From the NCBI RefSeq assembly GCF_014698015.1, contig NZ_JACXBS010000004.1, forward strand, positions 22,007-86,006: a stretch of 64,000 nucleotides of DNA, given 5' to 3'. This stretch comes from Kocuria sp. cx-455 (GTDB taxonomy: Bacteria; Actinomycetota; Actinomycetes; Actinomycetales; Micrococcaceae). The position numbers and the translations under genes were made by a program. Positions 46,112 to 55,546 of this stretch are shown here, one piece after another (position 1 is the first letter of the stretch; each line of letters starts with the position of its first letter). The notes under the pieces are model-generated. The model did not search any database. It had not been told where the DNA came from and worked only from the letters and a program-made list of their open reading frames with translations.

Positions 46112-47086
46112 TTACGGCAGCAACAGCAGCTTGCCCTGTGTTGCGCGGGATTCCAGGTCCTTGTGAGCCCGGGACGCCTCGGCGAGGGGGTAGGTGCCGC
46201 CCACCCGCACCTTCAGATCCCCGGCCACCACGGCGTCCGTGAGTTCCTTCCACCGCCAGGTGCGTTCCTGCGCGTCACGGAGGTAGAACGCCAGTGACGG
46301 GCGGGTCAGGAACAGTGCACCCGACCCGTTGAGCCGCTGGATGTCGAACGGCGGAACTTGACCGGACGACCCACCGAACAGCACCACCGTGCCGCGTACG
46401 CGCGCGGCCTTCAGTGACTCGTCAAAGGTGCTCTTGCCCACAGAGTCGTACACCACGTCCGCGCCGCGGCCGTCCGTGAGGTCTCGGACCCTGTCCGCGA
46501 AACCCTCGTAACCCAGGACGTGATCGGCGCCCAACTCACGCGCCGTGGTCGCCTTTTCCTCGGTCGAGGTCAACGCGATGACCGTGGCACCAATGCGCTT
46601 CATGAGCTGAATGGCGAGCCCGCCCACGCCGCCGGAGGCAGCGGTGATCACGGCGGTGTGCTCGGGCTTGAGCTCGAACGTGGAGCGCACCAGGTAGTGG
46701 GCGGTGAGTCCCTGCAGGGGGAGGGCGGCGGCGTCGTGATCGGACATGCCGTCCGGAACCGGCATGGCCTTTTCCGCGTCGACCACGAAGTACTGGGCGT
46801 AGGTGCGGATGGCTTCCGAGGTGGCCACCCGCTGCCCCACCGACACCGACGTGACGTCCTCACCCACGGCGCTCACCACGCCGGCGCCCTCGGAACCGGG
46901 AGTGAACGGGTGATCCACGGAGTACACGCCCTCGCGCTGGTACGTCTCGATGAAGTTCACCCCCGTTGCCGCGGTGCGCACCAAGACCTGTCCGGGTCCG
47001 GGCCTGGGGATCTCCACGTCGTCCGGTTGTAGGACGTCCGGGCCGCCGCTTTTCCGCGCGGCAATGGCTTTCATGGTGTCGTTCAC
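46112..47086 (-). CDS. NADPH:quinone oxidoreductase (zinc-free MDR family)
   Basis: A medium-chain dehydrogenase/reductase of the QOR group, 324 residues. The NADPH Rossmann motif is AASGGVGGLAIQ near 140-150. The GroES-like N-terminal part has TGVNFIETYQREGVY and PGSEGAGVV, and zinc-ligand Cys are missing, as expected for QOR. It reduces quinones by one electron in E. coli QorA. The start is GTG 47086 with GGAGGA at 6 nt; ATG 47074 (MKAIAARKSG) is 18 nt from that site. It is divergent from argC. No direct link to arginine or PheT function. Confidence 0.9.
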   Translation of the reverse strand: MNDTMKAIAARKSGGPDVLQPDDVEIPRPGPGQVLVRTAATGVNFIETYQREGVYSVDHPFTPGSEGAGVVSAVGEDVTSVSVGQRVATSEAIRTYAQYFVVDAEKAMPVPDGMSDHDAAALPLQGLTAHYLVRSTFELKPEHTAVITAASGGVGGLAIQLMKRIGATVIALTSTEEKATTARELGADHVLGYEGFADRVRDLTDGRGADVVYDSVGKSTFDESLKAARVRGTVVLFGGSSGQVPPFDIQRLNGSGALFLTRPSLAFYLRDAQERTWRWKELTDAVVAGDLKVRVGGTYPLAEASRAHKDLESRATQGKLLLLP

Positions 47087-47209
47087 GCTGTCTCCTCCGG
47101 GCGCGAGCGCGCCGGTAGTCAATGGGTACGGTCAGTCTTACGCTCCACACCGATCGGTTCAACCCCGGTTGCGCCAACTCCTCGACGCTCGGTGCTGCCC
47201 GGAACGCAA

Positions 47210-47247
47210 AATGTATAAATATCGGGCACACTGTATATCCATGCGGT
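47210..47247 (+). promoter_or_regulatory. Tandem ARG boxes upstream of argC
   Basis: Box 1 starts at 47210 (AATGTATAAATATCGG) and box 2 at 47231 (CTGTATATCCATGC), 21 bp apart start to start. Both follow TG(T/C)ATN4AT, near the bacterial ArgR operator. The same pair, with the same 21-bp spacing, precedes argG. Box 2 adjoins the argC -10 box. Confidence 0.7.
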
Positions 47248-47252
47248 ATGCT
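47247..47252 (+). promoter_or_regulatory. Leaderless-type -10 box of argC
   Basis: TATGCT ends 7 nt before the argC ATG at 47260. ARG box 2 adjoins it, so bound ArgR would block RNA polymerase. Confidence 0.5.
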
Positions 47253-47259
47253 GGCCGGT

Positions 47260-48309
47260 ATGACGTACACCGCAGCTGTTTCAGGAGCCACCGGCTACGC
47301 GGGCGGAGAGGTCCTGCGCCTGCTCGCCGGCCACCCGGACATCACCGTGTCCACCGTGACCGGTCACTCCACGGCGGGTCAGCGACTGGGTGCCCTGCAG
47401 CCGCATCTGCATGCGCTGGCCGAGATGGAGGTCGTCGAGACCAGTCCCGAGAACCTGTCCGGTCATGACATCGTCTTCCTGGCCCTGCCGCACGGCCAGT
47501 CGGCGGAGATCGCCGCGCAGCTGCCGGAGAACACCGTGGTCGTGGATGCCGGTGCGGACCATCGGTTGGAATCCACCGAAGCCTGGGACGCGTTCTACGG
47601 TGGTAGCCACGCCGGTCATTGGCCCTACGGTCTGCCCGAGCTCATCATCGCTGCCAACGGGACCAAACAGCGGGAGAAACTCGGCGGCGCCACGCGCATC
47701 GCCGTGCCCGGATGTTATCCCACGGGTTCCCTGCTGGCGCTGGCGCCGGCGGTCGCCGCGGGGCTCGTGTCCACGCGCGACATCGTGATTGTCTCCGCTT
47801 CCGGTACCTCCGGTGCGGGCAAAGCCAGCAAACCGCATCTGCTCGGGGCGGAGGTGATGGGCAGCATGTCCCCGTACGGCGTGGGCGGCGGTCATCGCCA
47901 CACGCCGGAGATCGAGCAGGGTTTGAGCTGGGCCTCGGGCCAGGATGTCAGCATCTCGTTCACGCCCACGCTCGCTCCCATGCCCCGCGGGATCCTGACC
48001 ACAGCCACGGCGCCGTTGGCCGAGGGCACCACGCTCGAGTCGGCACTGGCGACCTACCGGGAGGCCTACGCGGACGAACCGTTCATCACCGTGCTGCCCC
48101 GGGGCCAGTGGCCGACCACCAAGTCCGTGGTCGGATCCAACCACGTGGCACTGCAACTCGCGGTGGACCCGCACGCCAACCGGCTGATCGTCAGCGCGGT
48201 GCTGGACAACCTCACCAAGGGCACGGCCGGCGGCGCCGTTCAGTCCGTCAACATCGCACTGGGCCTGCCGGAAACAGCAGGACTTCACCTCCAGGGTCTC
48301 GCTCCCTGA
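47260..48309 (+). CDS. argC: N-acetyl-gamma-glutamyl-phosphate reductase
   Basis: Third enzyme of arginine synthesis, reducing acetylglutamyl phosphate to the semialdehyde. The nucleophile is Cys152 in VPGCYPTGS; the NADP motif SGATGYAGGE is at 8-17 and the active-site His lies in VGGGHRHTPEI. 349 residues, normal. The ATG at 47260 (MTYTAAVSGA) is chosen over 47248 and over the open frame to 47122, which would cross the operator. First gene of argCJBDFR, with leaderless-type promoter and ARG boxes. A small hairpin GCGGCG/CGCCGC (48324-48342) lies before argJ. Confidence 0.95.
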   Translation: MTYTAAVSGATGYAGGEVLRLLAGHPDITVSTVTGHSTAGQRLGALQPHLHALAEMEVVETSPENLSGHDIVFLALPHGQSAEIAAQLPENTVVVDAGADHRLESTEAWDAFYGGSHAGHWPYGLPELIIAANGTKQREKLGGATRIAVPGCYPTGSLLALAPAVAAGLVSTRDIVIVSASGTSGAGKASKPHLLGAEVMGSMSPYGVGGGHRHTPEIEQGLSWASGQDVSISFTPTLAPMPRGILTTATAPLAEGTTLESALATYREAYADEPFITVLPRGQWPTTKSVVGSNHVALQLAVDPHANRLIVSAVLDNLTKGTAGGAVQSVNIALGLPETAGLHLQGLAP

Positions 48310-48391
48310 CCCAGCACTGAGATGCGGCGCGTCCGACGCCGCTCGCTCACACCGCCCACGCCCCTTACCTTTGACGCTCCCAGGAGTTCTC

Positions 48392-49597
48392 ATGCAATCC
48401 CACAACCCCGTTCCCGACATCACGGTGGACACGACCTATGGCGTGTGCGCCGCTGCCGGTTTCCGTGCCGCCGGTGTGGAGGCCGGCTTCAAGGCCTCCG
48501 GTGGCAAGGATCTGGCCCTGGTCGTCAACGACGGCCCGGAGTTCGCCGCCGCGGCCGTGTTCACCTCCAACCGTGTGGCCGCCGCACCCGTGCACTGGTC
48601 CCGCGAAGTCATCCGCCAAGGCACCTCCCGCGCGGTGATTCTCAACTCCGGGGGAGCCAATGCATGCACCGGCACCCGGGGGTTCCAGAACACCCATGAA
48701 ACGGCGGAGCTGGTGGCCGATCGTTTGGACGTGGGCGCCGGCGACGTCCTCGTGTGTTCGACCGGTCTGATCGGCGAGCAACTGCCCATGGACGTGATGC
48801 GGGCGGGAATCCCGGCGTTGACCGACGCGCTCGCGGCCGGGCCCGAGGCGGGCCAGGCCGCCGCGGAGGCCATCATGACCACCGACTCCGTCTCCAAACA
48901 GGCGTGCGCCGCGCGAGACGGCTGGACCGTCGGAGGCATCGCCAAGGGGGCGGGCATGCTCGCGCCGGGGCTGGCGACCATGCTCGTGGTCATCACCACG
49001 GATGCGAAACTGCCCTCCGAGGTCCTGGGCCGCGCTCTGCGCGAGGCCTGCCGCGTGACGTTCAACCGCACGGACTCGGACGGCTGCATGTCCACCAATG
49101 ACACGGTGACTCTCATGTCATCCGGGGCCTCCGGGACCACCGCGGACGAAGTGGAGTTCACCCGTGCGCTCACCGCCGTGTGCCACAGTCTGGCCCAGCA
49201 ACTGATCACCGACGCCGAGGGTGCCTCCCACGACATTGCGATCACCACCGCGGGAGCGGCCACCGAGACCGAGGCGGAGGACGTCTCCCGCGCGGTGTCC
49301 CGTTCCGCCCTGCTTAAGACCGCGGTGTTCGGCAACGACCCCAACTGGGGCCGGGTGCTCTCGGCGGTGGGTACCACGAGCGCGCAGTTCGATCCGGACC
49401 GGATCGACGTGACCATCAACGGGGTCATGGTGTGCCGCAACGGGGCCATCGGCGACTCCCGTGACACCGTGGACATGGCCGCCGCCCGCGCCGTGGACAT
49501 TGTCATCGACCTGAAGGCCGGCAATCACCAGGCCACGGTGTGGAGCAACGACCTCACCCACGATTACGTTGAGGAGAACAGCGCGTACTCCAGCTGA
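48392..49597 (+). CDS. argJ: Bifunctional ornithine acetyltransferase / N-acetylglutamate synthase
   Basis: ArgJ moves the acetyl group from acetylornithine to glutamate, closing the acetyl cycle; many versions also use acetyl-CoA. The autoprocessing site is Ala195-Thr196 in GMLAPGLATML, where Thr becomes the nucleophile of the beta chain. 401 residues. ATG 48392 has AGGAG at 5 nt; the open frame upstream to 48371 adds a non-family MTLPGVL. It lies 82 bp after argC and 12 bp before argB. Because ArgJ recycles acetyl groups, no argE or argA is needed in the cluster. Confidence 0.96.
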   Translation: MQSHNPVPDITVDTTYGVCAAAGFRAAGVEAGFKASGGKDLALVVNDGPEFAAAAVFTSNRVAAAPVHWSREVIRQGTSRAVILNSGGANACTGTRGFQNTHETAELVADRLDVGAGDVLVCSTGLIGEQLPMDVMRAGIPALTDALAAGPEAGQAAAEAIMTTDSVSKQACAARDGWTVGGIAKGAGMLAPGLATMLVVITTDAKLPSEVLGRALREACRVTFNRTDSDGCMSTNDTVTLMSSGASGTTADEVEFTRALTAVCHSLAQQLITDAEGASHDIAITTAGAATETEAEDVSRAVSRSALLKTAVFGNDPNWGRVLSAVGTTSAQFDPDRIDVTINGVMVCRNGAIGDSRDTVDMAAARAVDIVIDLKAGNHQATVWSNDLTHDYVEENSAYSS

Positions 49598-49609
49598 CGC
49601 GCGCCCGTC

Positions 49610-50557
49610 ATGTCACGTTTCAGCGATAACACCCGGTACGAAACCGCCCAGACCAAGGCGGAAACACTTATGGAGGCCCTGCCCTGGATCCAGCGCTACG
49701 CCGGGTCCGTCATGGTCTTCAAGTACGGCGGCAACGCCATGATCAATGACGATCTGCGCCGCGCCTTTGCGGAGGACATGGTCTTTCTGCGTCACGTGGG
49801 CATCAAGCCCGTGGTCGTCCACGGCGGCGGCCCCCAGATCAGCGCCATGTTGTCCACCCTGAACATCCCGTCCGAGTTCAAGGACGGGTTGCGCGTGACC
49901 TCTCGCGAGGCCATGGGTGTGATCCGCATGGTGCTCACCGGCCAGGTGGGGCGTGAACTCGTGGGTCTCATCAACGCGCACGGCCCGTACGCCGTGGGCA
50001 TGTCCGGTGAGGATGCCGGGTTGTTGCAGGCACGCAGGATCCGCACGGGTTCCGACGGTCAGCCGCTGGACCTCGGCCTGGTGGGGACCGTGGAGAAGGT
50101 CAATACCGCGGCCGTCGAACAGCTCATCGACATCGGAAAGATCCCGGTGATCGCCTCGATCGCGCCCGAGCTGGCCGATGATCCGGCCGCCTCGGACGGT
50201 TCCGGCGATCTCACGGGTGAGGTGCTCAACGTCAATGCGGACACCGCCGCGGCCGAGGTCGCCGTGGCCCTGGGAGCCGAGAAGTTCGTGGCCTTGACGG
50301 ACGTTGAGGGTGTCTACGCGAACTGGCCGGACAAGTCCTCCCTGATTTCCTCACTGACCACCACCGAGCTGCGGGACATGCTGCCGGGGCTCGAATCCGG
50401 CATGATCCCCAAAATGCAGGCGGCCCTGCGCGCCGTGGACAACGGTGTGCCGCGGGCATCCATTGTGGACGGGCGCTCCGCGCACTCGTCACTGCTGGAA
50501 CTTTTCACGGACACGGGCATCGGCACCGAGGTCACCCCGGACGGAGACAAGCAATGA
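49610..50557 (+). CDS. argB: Acetylglutamate kinase
   Basis: ArgB phosphorylates N-acetylglutamate and is usually the arginine-inhibited step in organisms with ArgJ. It is an amino-acid-kinase fold protein of 315 residues. The phosphate loops FKYGGNAM and [10 protein letters not shown] are near 37-44 and 67-76; the C-terminal part has [13 protein letters not shown]. The N-terminal helix ([15 protein letters not shown]) matches the extension that lets feedback-inhibited hexameric kinases assemble, so arginine inhibition is likely. The stop overlaps argD by 4 nt (ATGA). ATG 49610 lacks a strong Shine-Dalgarno sequence. Confidence 0.96.
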   Translation: MSRFSDNTRYETAQTKAETLMEALPWIQRYAGSVMVFKYGGNAMINDDLRRAFAEDMVFLRHVGIKPVVVHGGGPQISAMLSTLNIPSEFKDGLRVTSREAMGVIRMVLTGQVGRELVGLINAHGPYAVGMSGEDAGLLQARRIRTGSDGQPLDLGLVGTVEKVNTAAVEQLIDIGKIPVIASIAPELADDPAASDGSGDLTGEVLNVNADTAAAEVAVALGAEKFVALTDVEGVYANWPDKSSLISSLTTTELRDMLPGLESGMIPKMQAALRAVDNGVPRASIVDGRSAHSSLLELFTDTGIGTEVTPDGDKQ

Positions 50558-51804
50558 GCGACTCACAGAACGAACTGCTTCAGGACTACAAGGACAACCT
50601 GCTGGGTGTTTTCGGGGATCCCGCCCTGGTGCTCACCGAGGGCCAGGGCGTCCATGTGAAGGACGCCAACGGCAAGCGCTACCTCGACCTGCTCGGCGGA
50701 ATTGCCGTGAACTCCATTGGTTATGCACACCCGGCATGGGTGGCGGCGGTCAGCGAGCAAGCGGGCAGGCTCGCGCACATCTCCAACCTGTTCACCTCGC
50801 CGCAGGGGATCTCCCTTGCGCATCAGCTGCTTGAGCTGACCGGCGCGCCCGAGGGATCCCACGTCTTCTTCGCCAATTCGGGATCCGAGGCCAACGAGGC
50901 GGCCTTCAAGCTCGCCCGCCGGCACGGTGCAGCCCACCCCGGTCCCGACGGCGCCCCGCGCACCCGGGTGCTCGCGCTCGAGAACGCCTTCCACGGCCGC
51001 ACCATGGGCTCGTTGGCCCTCACCGCCAAGGAGGCCTACCGCGCGCCTTTCGAACCGTTGCCCGGGGGAGTCACCCACATTCCGGCGACCATCGAGGCGC
51101 TCGAGAAGGAGCTGGACGGCACCGTATCGGCGCTCATCGTGGAACCGGTGCAGGGCGAATCGGGTGTGCACGCTTTGCCCGAGGGGTTCCTGACGCGCGC
51201 GCGCGAACTGACCCGCGAACACCGGGCCCTCTTGATCGTGGATGAGGTGCAGTCCGGCATCGGACGCACCGGGCAGTGGCTGGCAGCCACGGCCCAGCTG
51301 CCCGAGCGCGAGTTCCCGGACGCCGTCACCCTGGCCAAAGGGCTCGGCGGCGGCTTTCCCATCGGGGCCATGATCACCGCGGGTGCGGAGGTGTCGAATC
51401 TTTTGACCGCGGGCCAGCACGGCACCACGTTCGGTGGCAACCCCCTGGCGACCGCGGCGGCGTCGGCCACGCTGGACGTCATCAAGAACGACGGTCTGCT
51501 GGGCAATGCCTCGGCCGTGGGCGCGCACCTGGCGGCCGCGTTGAAGGACCAGGCGGACGTGCGCGAAGTGCGGCAACACGGCCTGCTGATCGGCATCGAT
51601 CTGGTCCAGGACTCGCCGGAGCAGGCTCTTGCCCCCGCCGTGGTCACCGCGGCCCGCAAGGCCGGATTCATCATCAATGCGACGGGTCCCGCAACCGTGC
51701 GCCTCGCCCCGCCGCTGATCATCACCACGGCGGACACCGACAGTTTTGTCGCGGCTCTTCCGGGCATCATCGGCGCTGCCCGCGCCGAGCTCGCCGGTTC
51801 ATAA
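50554..51804 (+). CDS. argD: Acetylornithine aminotransferase
   Basis: A PLP class III transaminase making N-acetylornithine, 416 residues. The Lys that binds PLP is in [14 protein letters not shown], and the cofactor region has [23 protein letters not shown] and [14 protein letters not shown] 50554 overlaps the argB stop. ArgD enzymes can also serve in lysine synthesis as DapC; the dap genes in this window lack a dedicated dapC, but that is only suggestive. Confidence 0.96.
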   Translation: MSDSQNELLQDYKDNLLGVFGDPALVLTEGQGVHVKDANGKRYLDLLGGIAVNSIGYAHPAWVAAVSEQAGRLAHISNLFTSPQGISLAHQLLELTGAPEGSHVFFANSGSEANEAAFKLARRHGAAHPGPDGAPRTRVLALENAFHGRTMGSLALTAKEAYRAPFEPLPGGVTHIPATIEALEKELDGTVSALIVEPVQGESGVHALPEGFLTRARELTREHRALLIVDEVQSGIGRTGQWLAATAQLPEREFPDAVTLAKGLGGGFPIGAMITAGAEVSNLLTAGQHGTTFGGNPLATAAASATLDVIKNDGLLGNASAVGAHLAAALKDQADVREVRQHGLLIGIDLVQDSPEQALAPAVVTAARKAGFIINATGPATVRLAPPLIITTADTDSFVAALPGIIGAARAELAGS

Positions 51805-51835
51805 CAGACGTCATTCATTCGCAGGAGGAAACCAC

Positions 51836-52810
51836 GTGTTGCGTCATTTTCTGGTCGATACCGATCTGAACCCCCAGGAACAGGAACAGGTCCTGGAGCT
51901 GGCCGCGGCGTTGAAAGCCGATCGGTTCAGCCGCCGTCCCCTGGCCGGGCCGCAAACCGTGGGTGTCATTTTCGACAAGACCTCCACGCGCACCAGGGTG
52001 TCCTTTGCGACCGGGATAGCAGACCTGGGCGGCAATCCGCTCATCATCAACCCGGGGGAGTCCCAGCTGGGTCATAAGGAGACCATCGCGGACAGCTCCC
52101 GCGTGTTCTCCCGCATGCTCGCCGCCGTCGTGTGGCGCACCTTCGACCAGTCAGGGTTGGAAGAGATGGCCGAGTACAGCACCGTACCTGTGATCAACGG
52201 GCTCTCCGACGACTACCATCCGTGCCAGATCCTCGCGGACCTGCTCACACTCCGCGAGCGGTTCGGTGACGTCAAGGGCCGCACGCTGACCTACGTGGGT
52301 GACGCCGCCAACAACATGGCCAATTCCTACATGCTCGGTTGCGCCACCGCGGGCATGCACGTGCGCATTTCCGGCCCCGCCTCACACCTGCCCAGCCAGG
52401 ATGTTGTCGACGCCGCCCGCGAACGCGCCGCGGAGACCGGCGGCTCCGTGGTGGTCACCACCGACATGGGTGAAGCGCTCGCGGGCGCGCACGCGGTGGT
52501 CACCGACACGTGGGTGTCCATGGGACAGGAGGCCGAGAAGGCCGAGCGCGCCGAGATCTTCCGACCCTACTCCGTGACGACCGAGGCCATGGCGCAGGCC
52601 GCCGAGAACGCGGTGTTCCTGCACTGCCTGCCCGCGTACCGCGGTATTGAGGTCGAGGCGGAGGTGATCGACGGCCCGGCATCGCTGGTCTGGGACGAGG
52701 CCGAGAACCGCGTGCATGCCCAGAAGGCGCTGCTCACGTGGCTGTTGGACTCCTCGGGGCTGTCCGCGGATCGGCCCCGGTCACTGCGCCGCGCCGGGGG
52801 GCGGCAGTGA
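51836..52810 (+). CDS. argF: Ornithine carbamoyltransferase
   Basis: It joins ornithine and carbamoyl phosphate to give citrulline. The carbamoyl-phosphate loop is STRTRVSF near 54-61, the ornithine loop is HCLPAYRG near 260-267, and DDYHPCQ lies between. 324 residues, of the anabolic type. The GTG at 51836 (MLRHFLVDTD) is chosen because AGGAGGAA ends 6 nt upstream; the open frame to 51746 overlaps argD. The stop overlaps argR as GTGA. Confidence 0.96.
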   Translation: MLRHFLVDTDLNPQEQEQVLELAAALKADRFSRRPLAGPQTVGVIFDKTSTRTRVSFATGIADLGGNPLIINPGESQLGHKETIADSSRVFSRMLAAVVWRTFDQSGLEEMAEYSTVPVINGLSDDYHPCQILADLLTLRERFGDVKGRTLTYVGDAANNMANSYMLGCATAGMHVRISGPASHLPSQDVVDAARERAAETGGSVVVTTDMGEALAGAHAVVTDTWVSMGQEAEKAERAEIFRPYSVTTEAMAQAAENAVFLHCLPAYRGIEVEAEVIDGPASLVWDEAENRVHAQKALLTWLLDSSGLSADRPRSLRRAGGRQ

Positions 52811-53301
52811 GCATTCCCACCACCAAGACCGCCCGGCAGGCCCGCATCATCGAGTTGGTGATCGGCGGGGACGTCCACTCCCAAGCGGAGCTGGCCGACC
52901 TGCTTGCCGCCGACGGCGTTCAGGTCACCCAGGCCACGCTGTCCCGCGACCTCGTCGAACTCGAAGCCGTGCGGGTGCGCTCCCCGGAAGGTGGGCTGGT
53001 CTATGCGGTTCCCCAGGCGGGCGCGGATCGCTCACCCGCGAGCGGTATCACCCGGGAAACCCTGGACGCGCGCCTCGCCGGACTGTGCAAGGACCTGTTG
53101 GTCACTGCGGAAGCGAGTGCGAACTTGGTGATCCTGCGCACCCCGCCCGGAGCCGCCCAGTACTTCGCCTCCGCGATCGACCATTCGGTGCTCCCGGACA
53201 TCCTGGGCACCATTGCCGGGGACGACACCATCATGATCGTCTGTCGGGATCCCCGCGGCGGGGGAGCCGTGGCCCAGAAATTCCTGGACCTGGCCCGCTG
53301 A
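52807..53301 (+). CDS. argR: Arginine repressor ArgR
   Basis: A hexameric arginine-sensing repressor, 164 residues. The N-terminal winged helix (about 10-75) has SQAELADLLAADGVQVTQAT and LSRDLVELEAVRV, the recognition part. The C-terminal arginine-binding and oligomer domain carries the GDDTIMIVCRD signature with its arginine-contacting Asp pair. The GTG at 52807 overlaps the argF stop. The matched two-box operators before argC and argG are its probable targets. A 25-bp gap separates it from the convergent ankyrin gene. Confidence 0.95.
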   Translation: MSIPTTKTARQARIIELVIGGDVHSQAELADLLAADGVQVTQATLSRDLVELEAVRVRSPEGGLVYAVPQAGADRSPASGITRETLDARLAGLCKDLLVTAEASANLVILRTPPGAAQYFASAIDHSVLPDILGTIAGDDTIMIVCRDPRGGGAVAQKFLDLAR

Positions 53302-53326
53302 ACCGAGACGCCCGGATCCGCCGTGG

Positions 53327-53758
53327 TTATGACTCGCGGGGTTCGAACTCCTGGAGCACGGGCAACAGGTTTTCCTGCCCGAACACCTTGGCCACGTCCT
53401 GGGCGTGCTGGTTACCCGTGGCCTGACCCGCGCCGGCTTCCAAAAGCCTGCGCGTAATGGGCTCATTGCCGCGGAACACCGCGCAGAGTAACGCGGTGAA
53501 CCCCGCGTCGCTCACGCGCTCGGTGTCCGCACCGTGGTCCAGGAGCATGAACACGGTCTCTTCCTGCTCCTGGTAGGCCGCCAGGTTCAGCAGCGTGTCG
53601 CCCTTTGCATTGGTCAGGTTGGCCGGAACACCCGCCGCGAGTGCCTCCCTCAAGAAGTCGTTCCTACCCTCGCGGGCCGCGTCGAAGAGGGACGTGACAT
53701 ATTCGATTTCTTCGTCGCTCAACTGCGGCTGCTGGGCATTGTTCTCCGATGCGGACAC
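53327..53758 (-). CDS. Ankyrin-repeat protein
   Basis: A 143-residue soluble protein with three to four ankyrin repeats at about 20-140 (DTLLNLAAYQEQEETVFMLLDHGAD, then GFTALLCAVFRGNEPITRRLLEAGA). The N-terminus is Ser/Asn/Gln-rich and there is no signal peptide. The start is GTG 53758 with CAGGAGG at 8-9 nt; a longer frame to 53860 would run into the acyl-CoA ligase promoter. Bacterial ankyrin proteins of this size have varied binding roles; the partner is unknown. It has no visible link to arginine synthesis but sits between argR and argG. Confidence 0.85.
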   Translation of the reverse strand: MSASENNAQQPQLSDEEIEYVTSLFDAAREGRNDFLREALAAGVPANLTNAKGDTLLNLAAYQEQEETVFMLLDHGADTERVSDAGFTALLCAVFRGNEPITRRLLEAGAGQATGNQHAQDVAKVFGQENLLPVLQEFEPRES

Positions 53759-53902
53759 GGGCGGTTCCTCCTGAACGATCTGACATGACGGGGCATCTCC
53801 GAGCTCGGGGAGCCACCAGAACAGTGTCCCATGGCACTGCGACATGCTGGTGGCGACCACGGAGCGTCGCGTTGACTCTGTTACCCGATACTGGCAGTCT
53901 CA

Positions 53903-53918
53903 TGTGTCACAGATCACT
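53903..53918. promoter_or_regulatory. CRP/GlxR-like site upstream of the acyl-CoA ligase
   Basis: TGTGTCACAGATCACT matches TGTGAN6TCACA at 8 of 10 fixed positions. It is 21 bp before the ligase ATG; a TTGACT at 53872 may be the -35. In actinobacteria GlxR/CRP often controls fatty-acid genes. Confidence 0.35.
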
Positions 53919-53939
53919 ACAGCTATCGGGAGATTATTC

Positions 53940-55457
53940 ATGTCCAACGTGGCCACCCTGCTCACTGATTCCGCCGGCCGTTTTCCGGAGCGCCCCGTGA
54001 TCATCCTGGATGACACCCGGGTCACCTACGCGCAACTCAACGACCTCTCGGCACGGGCGGCCACGATGCTCAAGGCGCAGGGGATCAAGCCGGGTGACCG
54101 CGTGGCCATGGTTATGCCCAATGTCCCCCACATGCCCGTGCTGTACTACGCGATTTTGCGTATCGGAGCCATCGTGGTTCCTCTCAACCCGCTGTTGACC
54201 CCGCGGGAGCTCAGCTACCACTTCACCAACGCCGAGGTTTCCGCGGTGTTGACGTGGGAGGCCATGATCGAGCCCAGTCGGCAGGCCGCCAAGGACGTCG
54301 GTGACATCCCGGTGGTGGCCATTGGTGCGCAGGAGACCCTTCAGGAGCTACAGGGTGTGGAACCCGACTACGACGTGGCCGAGGTCGCCGATAGCGACAC
54401 CGCCGTGCTGCTGTACACCTCGGGCACCACGGGCAAACCCAAGGGCGCGGAGTTGACCCACCTCAATCTACGGTCGAACGCCATCATGTCCGCCAACGGA
54501 TTTTCCCTGACCGAAGAGGATGTGAAGTTCGGTGGACTTCCGTTCTTCCACGTGTTCGGCCAGACCGTTGCGCTCAACGGAGTTGTTTCCGCGGGTGCCT
54601 CCGTCACGTTGCTGCCCCGATTCGACCCGATCAAGGCCCTGGAGATCCTGCGCCGGGACAAGGTCACCGTGTTCGTGGGTGTACCCAGCATGTATGTTGC
54701 CCTGCTGCATGCCGTGAATCAGATCGGGCCGGAAGCGGTGGAGGGCATCAACCTGCGGGCGACTCTCTCTGGTGGTTCGCCCATGCCCGTCGAAGTTCTC
54801 GAAAAGTTCGAGAAGGTCTTCAACACGACCGTGCACGAGGGCTATGGATTGTCGGAAACGTCACCGGTGGTCTCGCTGAATCAACCCGACGGAATTCGCA
54901 AACCCGGTTCCATCGGGACCCCGGTGGACGGAGCGGAACTGGACATCGTGGACGGTCAGGACCAACCGGTCGCCACCGGCGATGTGGGGGAGTTGGTGGT
55001 CCGGGGGCAGTACGTGATGAAGGGATACTGGCGCAATCCCGGGGCCACGGAAGCGGCCATTCGAGACGGCTGGTTCCACACCGGGGACATGGCACGCCGG
55101 GACGATGACGGCGTGTACTACATCGTGGACCGCAAGAAGGACATGATCCTGCGCGGCGGTTACAACGTGTATCCCCGCGAGATCGAGGAGGTCCTGTACC
55201 AGTTCCCCGGCGTGGTGGAAGCCGCCGTGCTGGGCGTGCCGGACGAGAAACACGGGGAGGAGGTGGGCGCCGTCGTCGTTTTCGACCCCAAGGAACTGGG
55301 CGAGCGCAGCGTCGAGGACGTGACCAAGGAGCTGGATGCGTTCGTCCAGGAACGTGTGGCCAAGTACAAGTACCCCCGGCACTACAAGGTGCTGGACGAG
55401 CTCCCCAAGGGCCCCACCGGCAAAATCCTCAAGCGCGAACTCACCCTCAATGCATAA
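53940..55457 (+). CDS. Long-chain fatty-acid-CoA ligase (AMP-forming)
   Basis: An adenylate-forming acyl-CoA synthetase of 505 residues. The P-loop YTSGTTGKPKGAELTH is near 160-175, the A5 motif YGLSETSPV near 300, YWRNPGAT and GWFHTGDMARRD near 365-390, and the C-terminal PTGKILKREL catalytic Lys near 495. It activates a fatty or related acid for oxidation, lipid synthesis or membrane repair; substrate chain length cannot be read. ATG 53940 follows GGGAGA; upstream in-frame starts to 53844 lie in the promoter. It stands between the ankyrin gene and argG with no pathway link. Confidence 0.9.
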   Translation: MSNVATLLTDSAGRFPERPVIILDDTRVTYAQLNDLSARAATMLKAQGIKPGDRVAMVMPNVPHMPVLYYAILRIGAIVVPLNPLLTPRELSYHFTNAEVSAVLTWEAMIEPSRQAAKDVGDIPVVAIGAQETLQELQGVEPDYDVAEVADSDTAVLLYTSGTTGKPKGAELTHLNLRSNAIMSANGFSLTEEDVKFGGLPFFHVFGQTVALNGVVSAGASVTLLPRFDPIKALEILRRDKVTVFVGVPSMYVALLHAVNQIGPEAVEGINLRATLSGGSPMPVEVLEKFEKVFNTTVHEGYGLSETSPVVSLNQPDGIRKPGSIGTPVDGAELDIVDGQDQPVATGDVGELVVRGQYVMKGYWRNPGATEAAIRDGWFHTGDMARRDDDGVYYIVDRKKDMILRGGYNVYPREIEEVLYQFPGVVEAAVLGVPDEKHGEEVGAVVVFDPKELGERSVEDVTKELDAFVQERVAKYKYPRHYKVLDELPKGPTGKILKRELTLNA

Positions 55458-55486
55458 TTAAAGGAACTCCTGTATAGTCATGCATT
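55449..55486 (+). promoter_or_regulatory. Tandem ARG boxes upstream of argG
   Basis: Box 1 starts at 55449 (AATGCATAATTAAAGG) and box 2 at 55470 (CTGTATAGTCATGC), 21 bp apart as at argC. Box 1 agrees with argC box 1 at 12 of 16 positions, and box 2 with argC box 2 at 12 of 14. A possible -10 TATAGT (55473-55478) lies inside box 2. Confidence 0.75.
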
Positions 55487-55546
55487 GAGGTGCGGGCCTG
55501 ATCCCCGCGCAAAGTTTTCGTCGTGCAGCAAAGTGAGGAGAGCACC

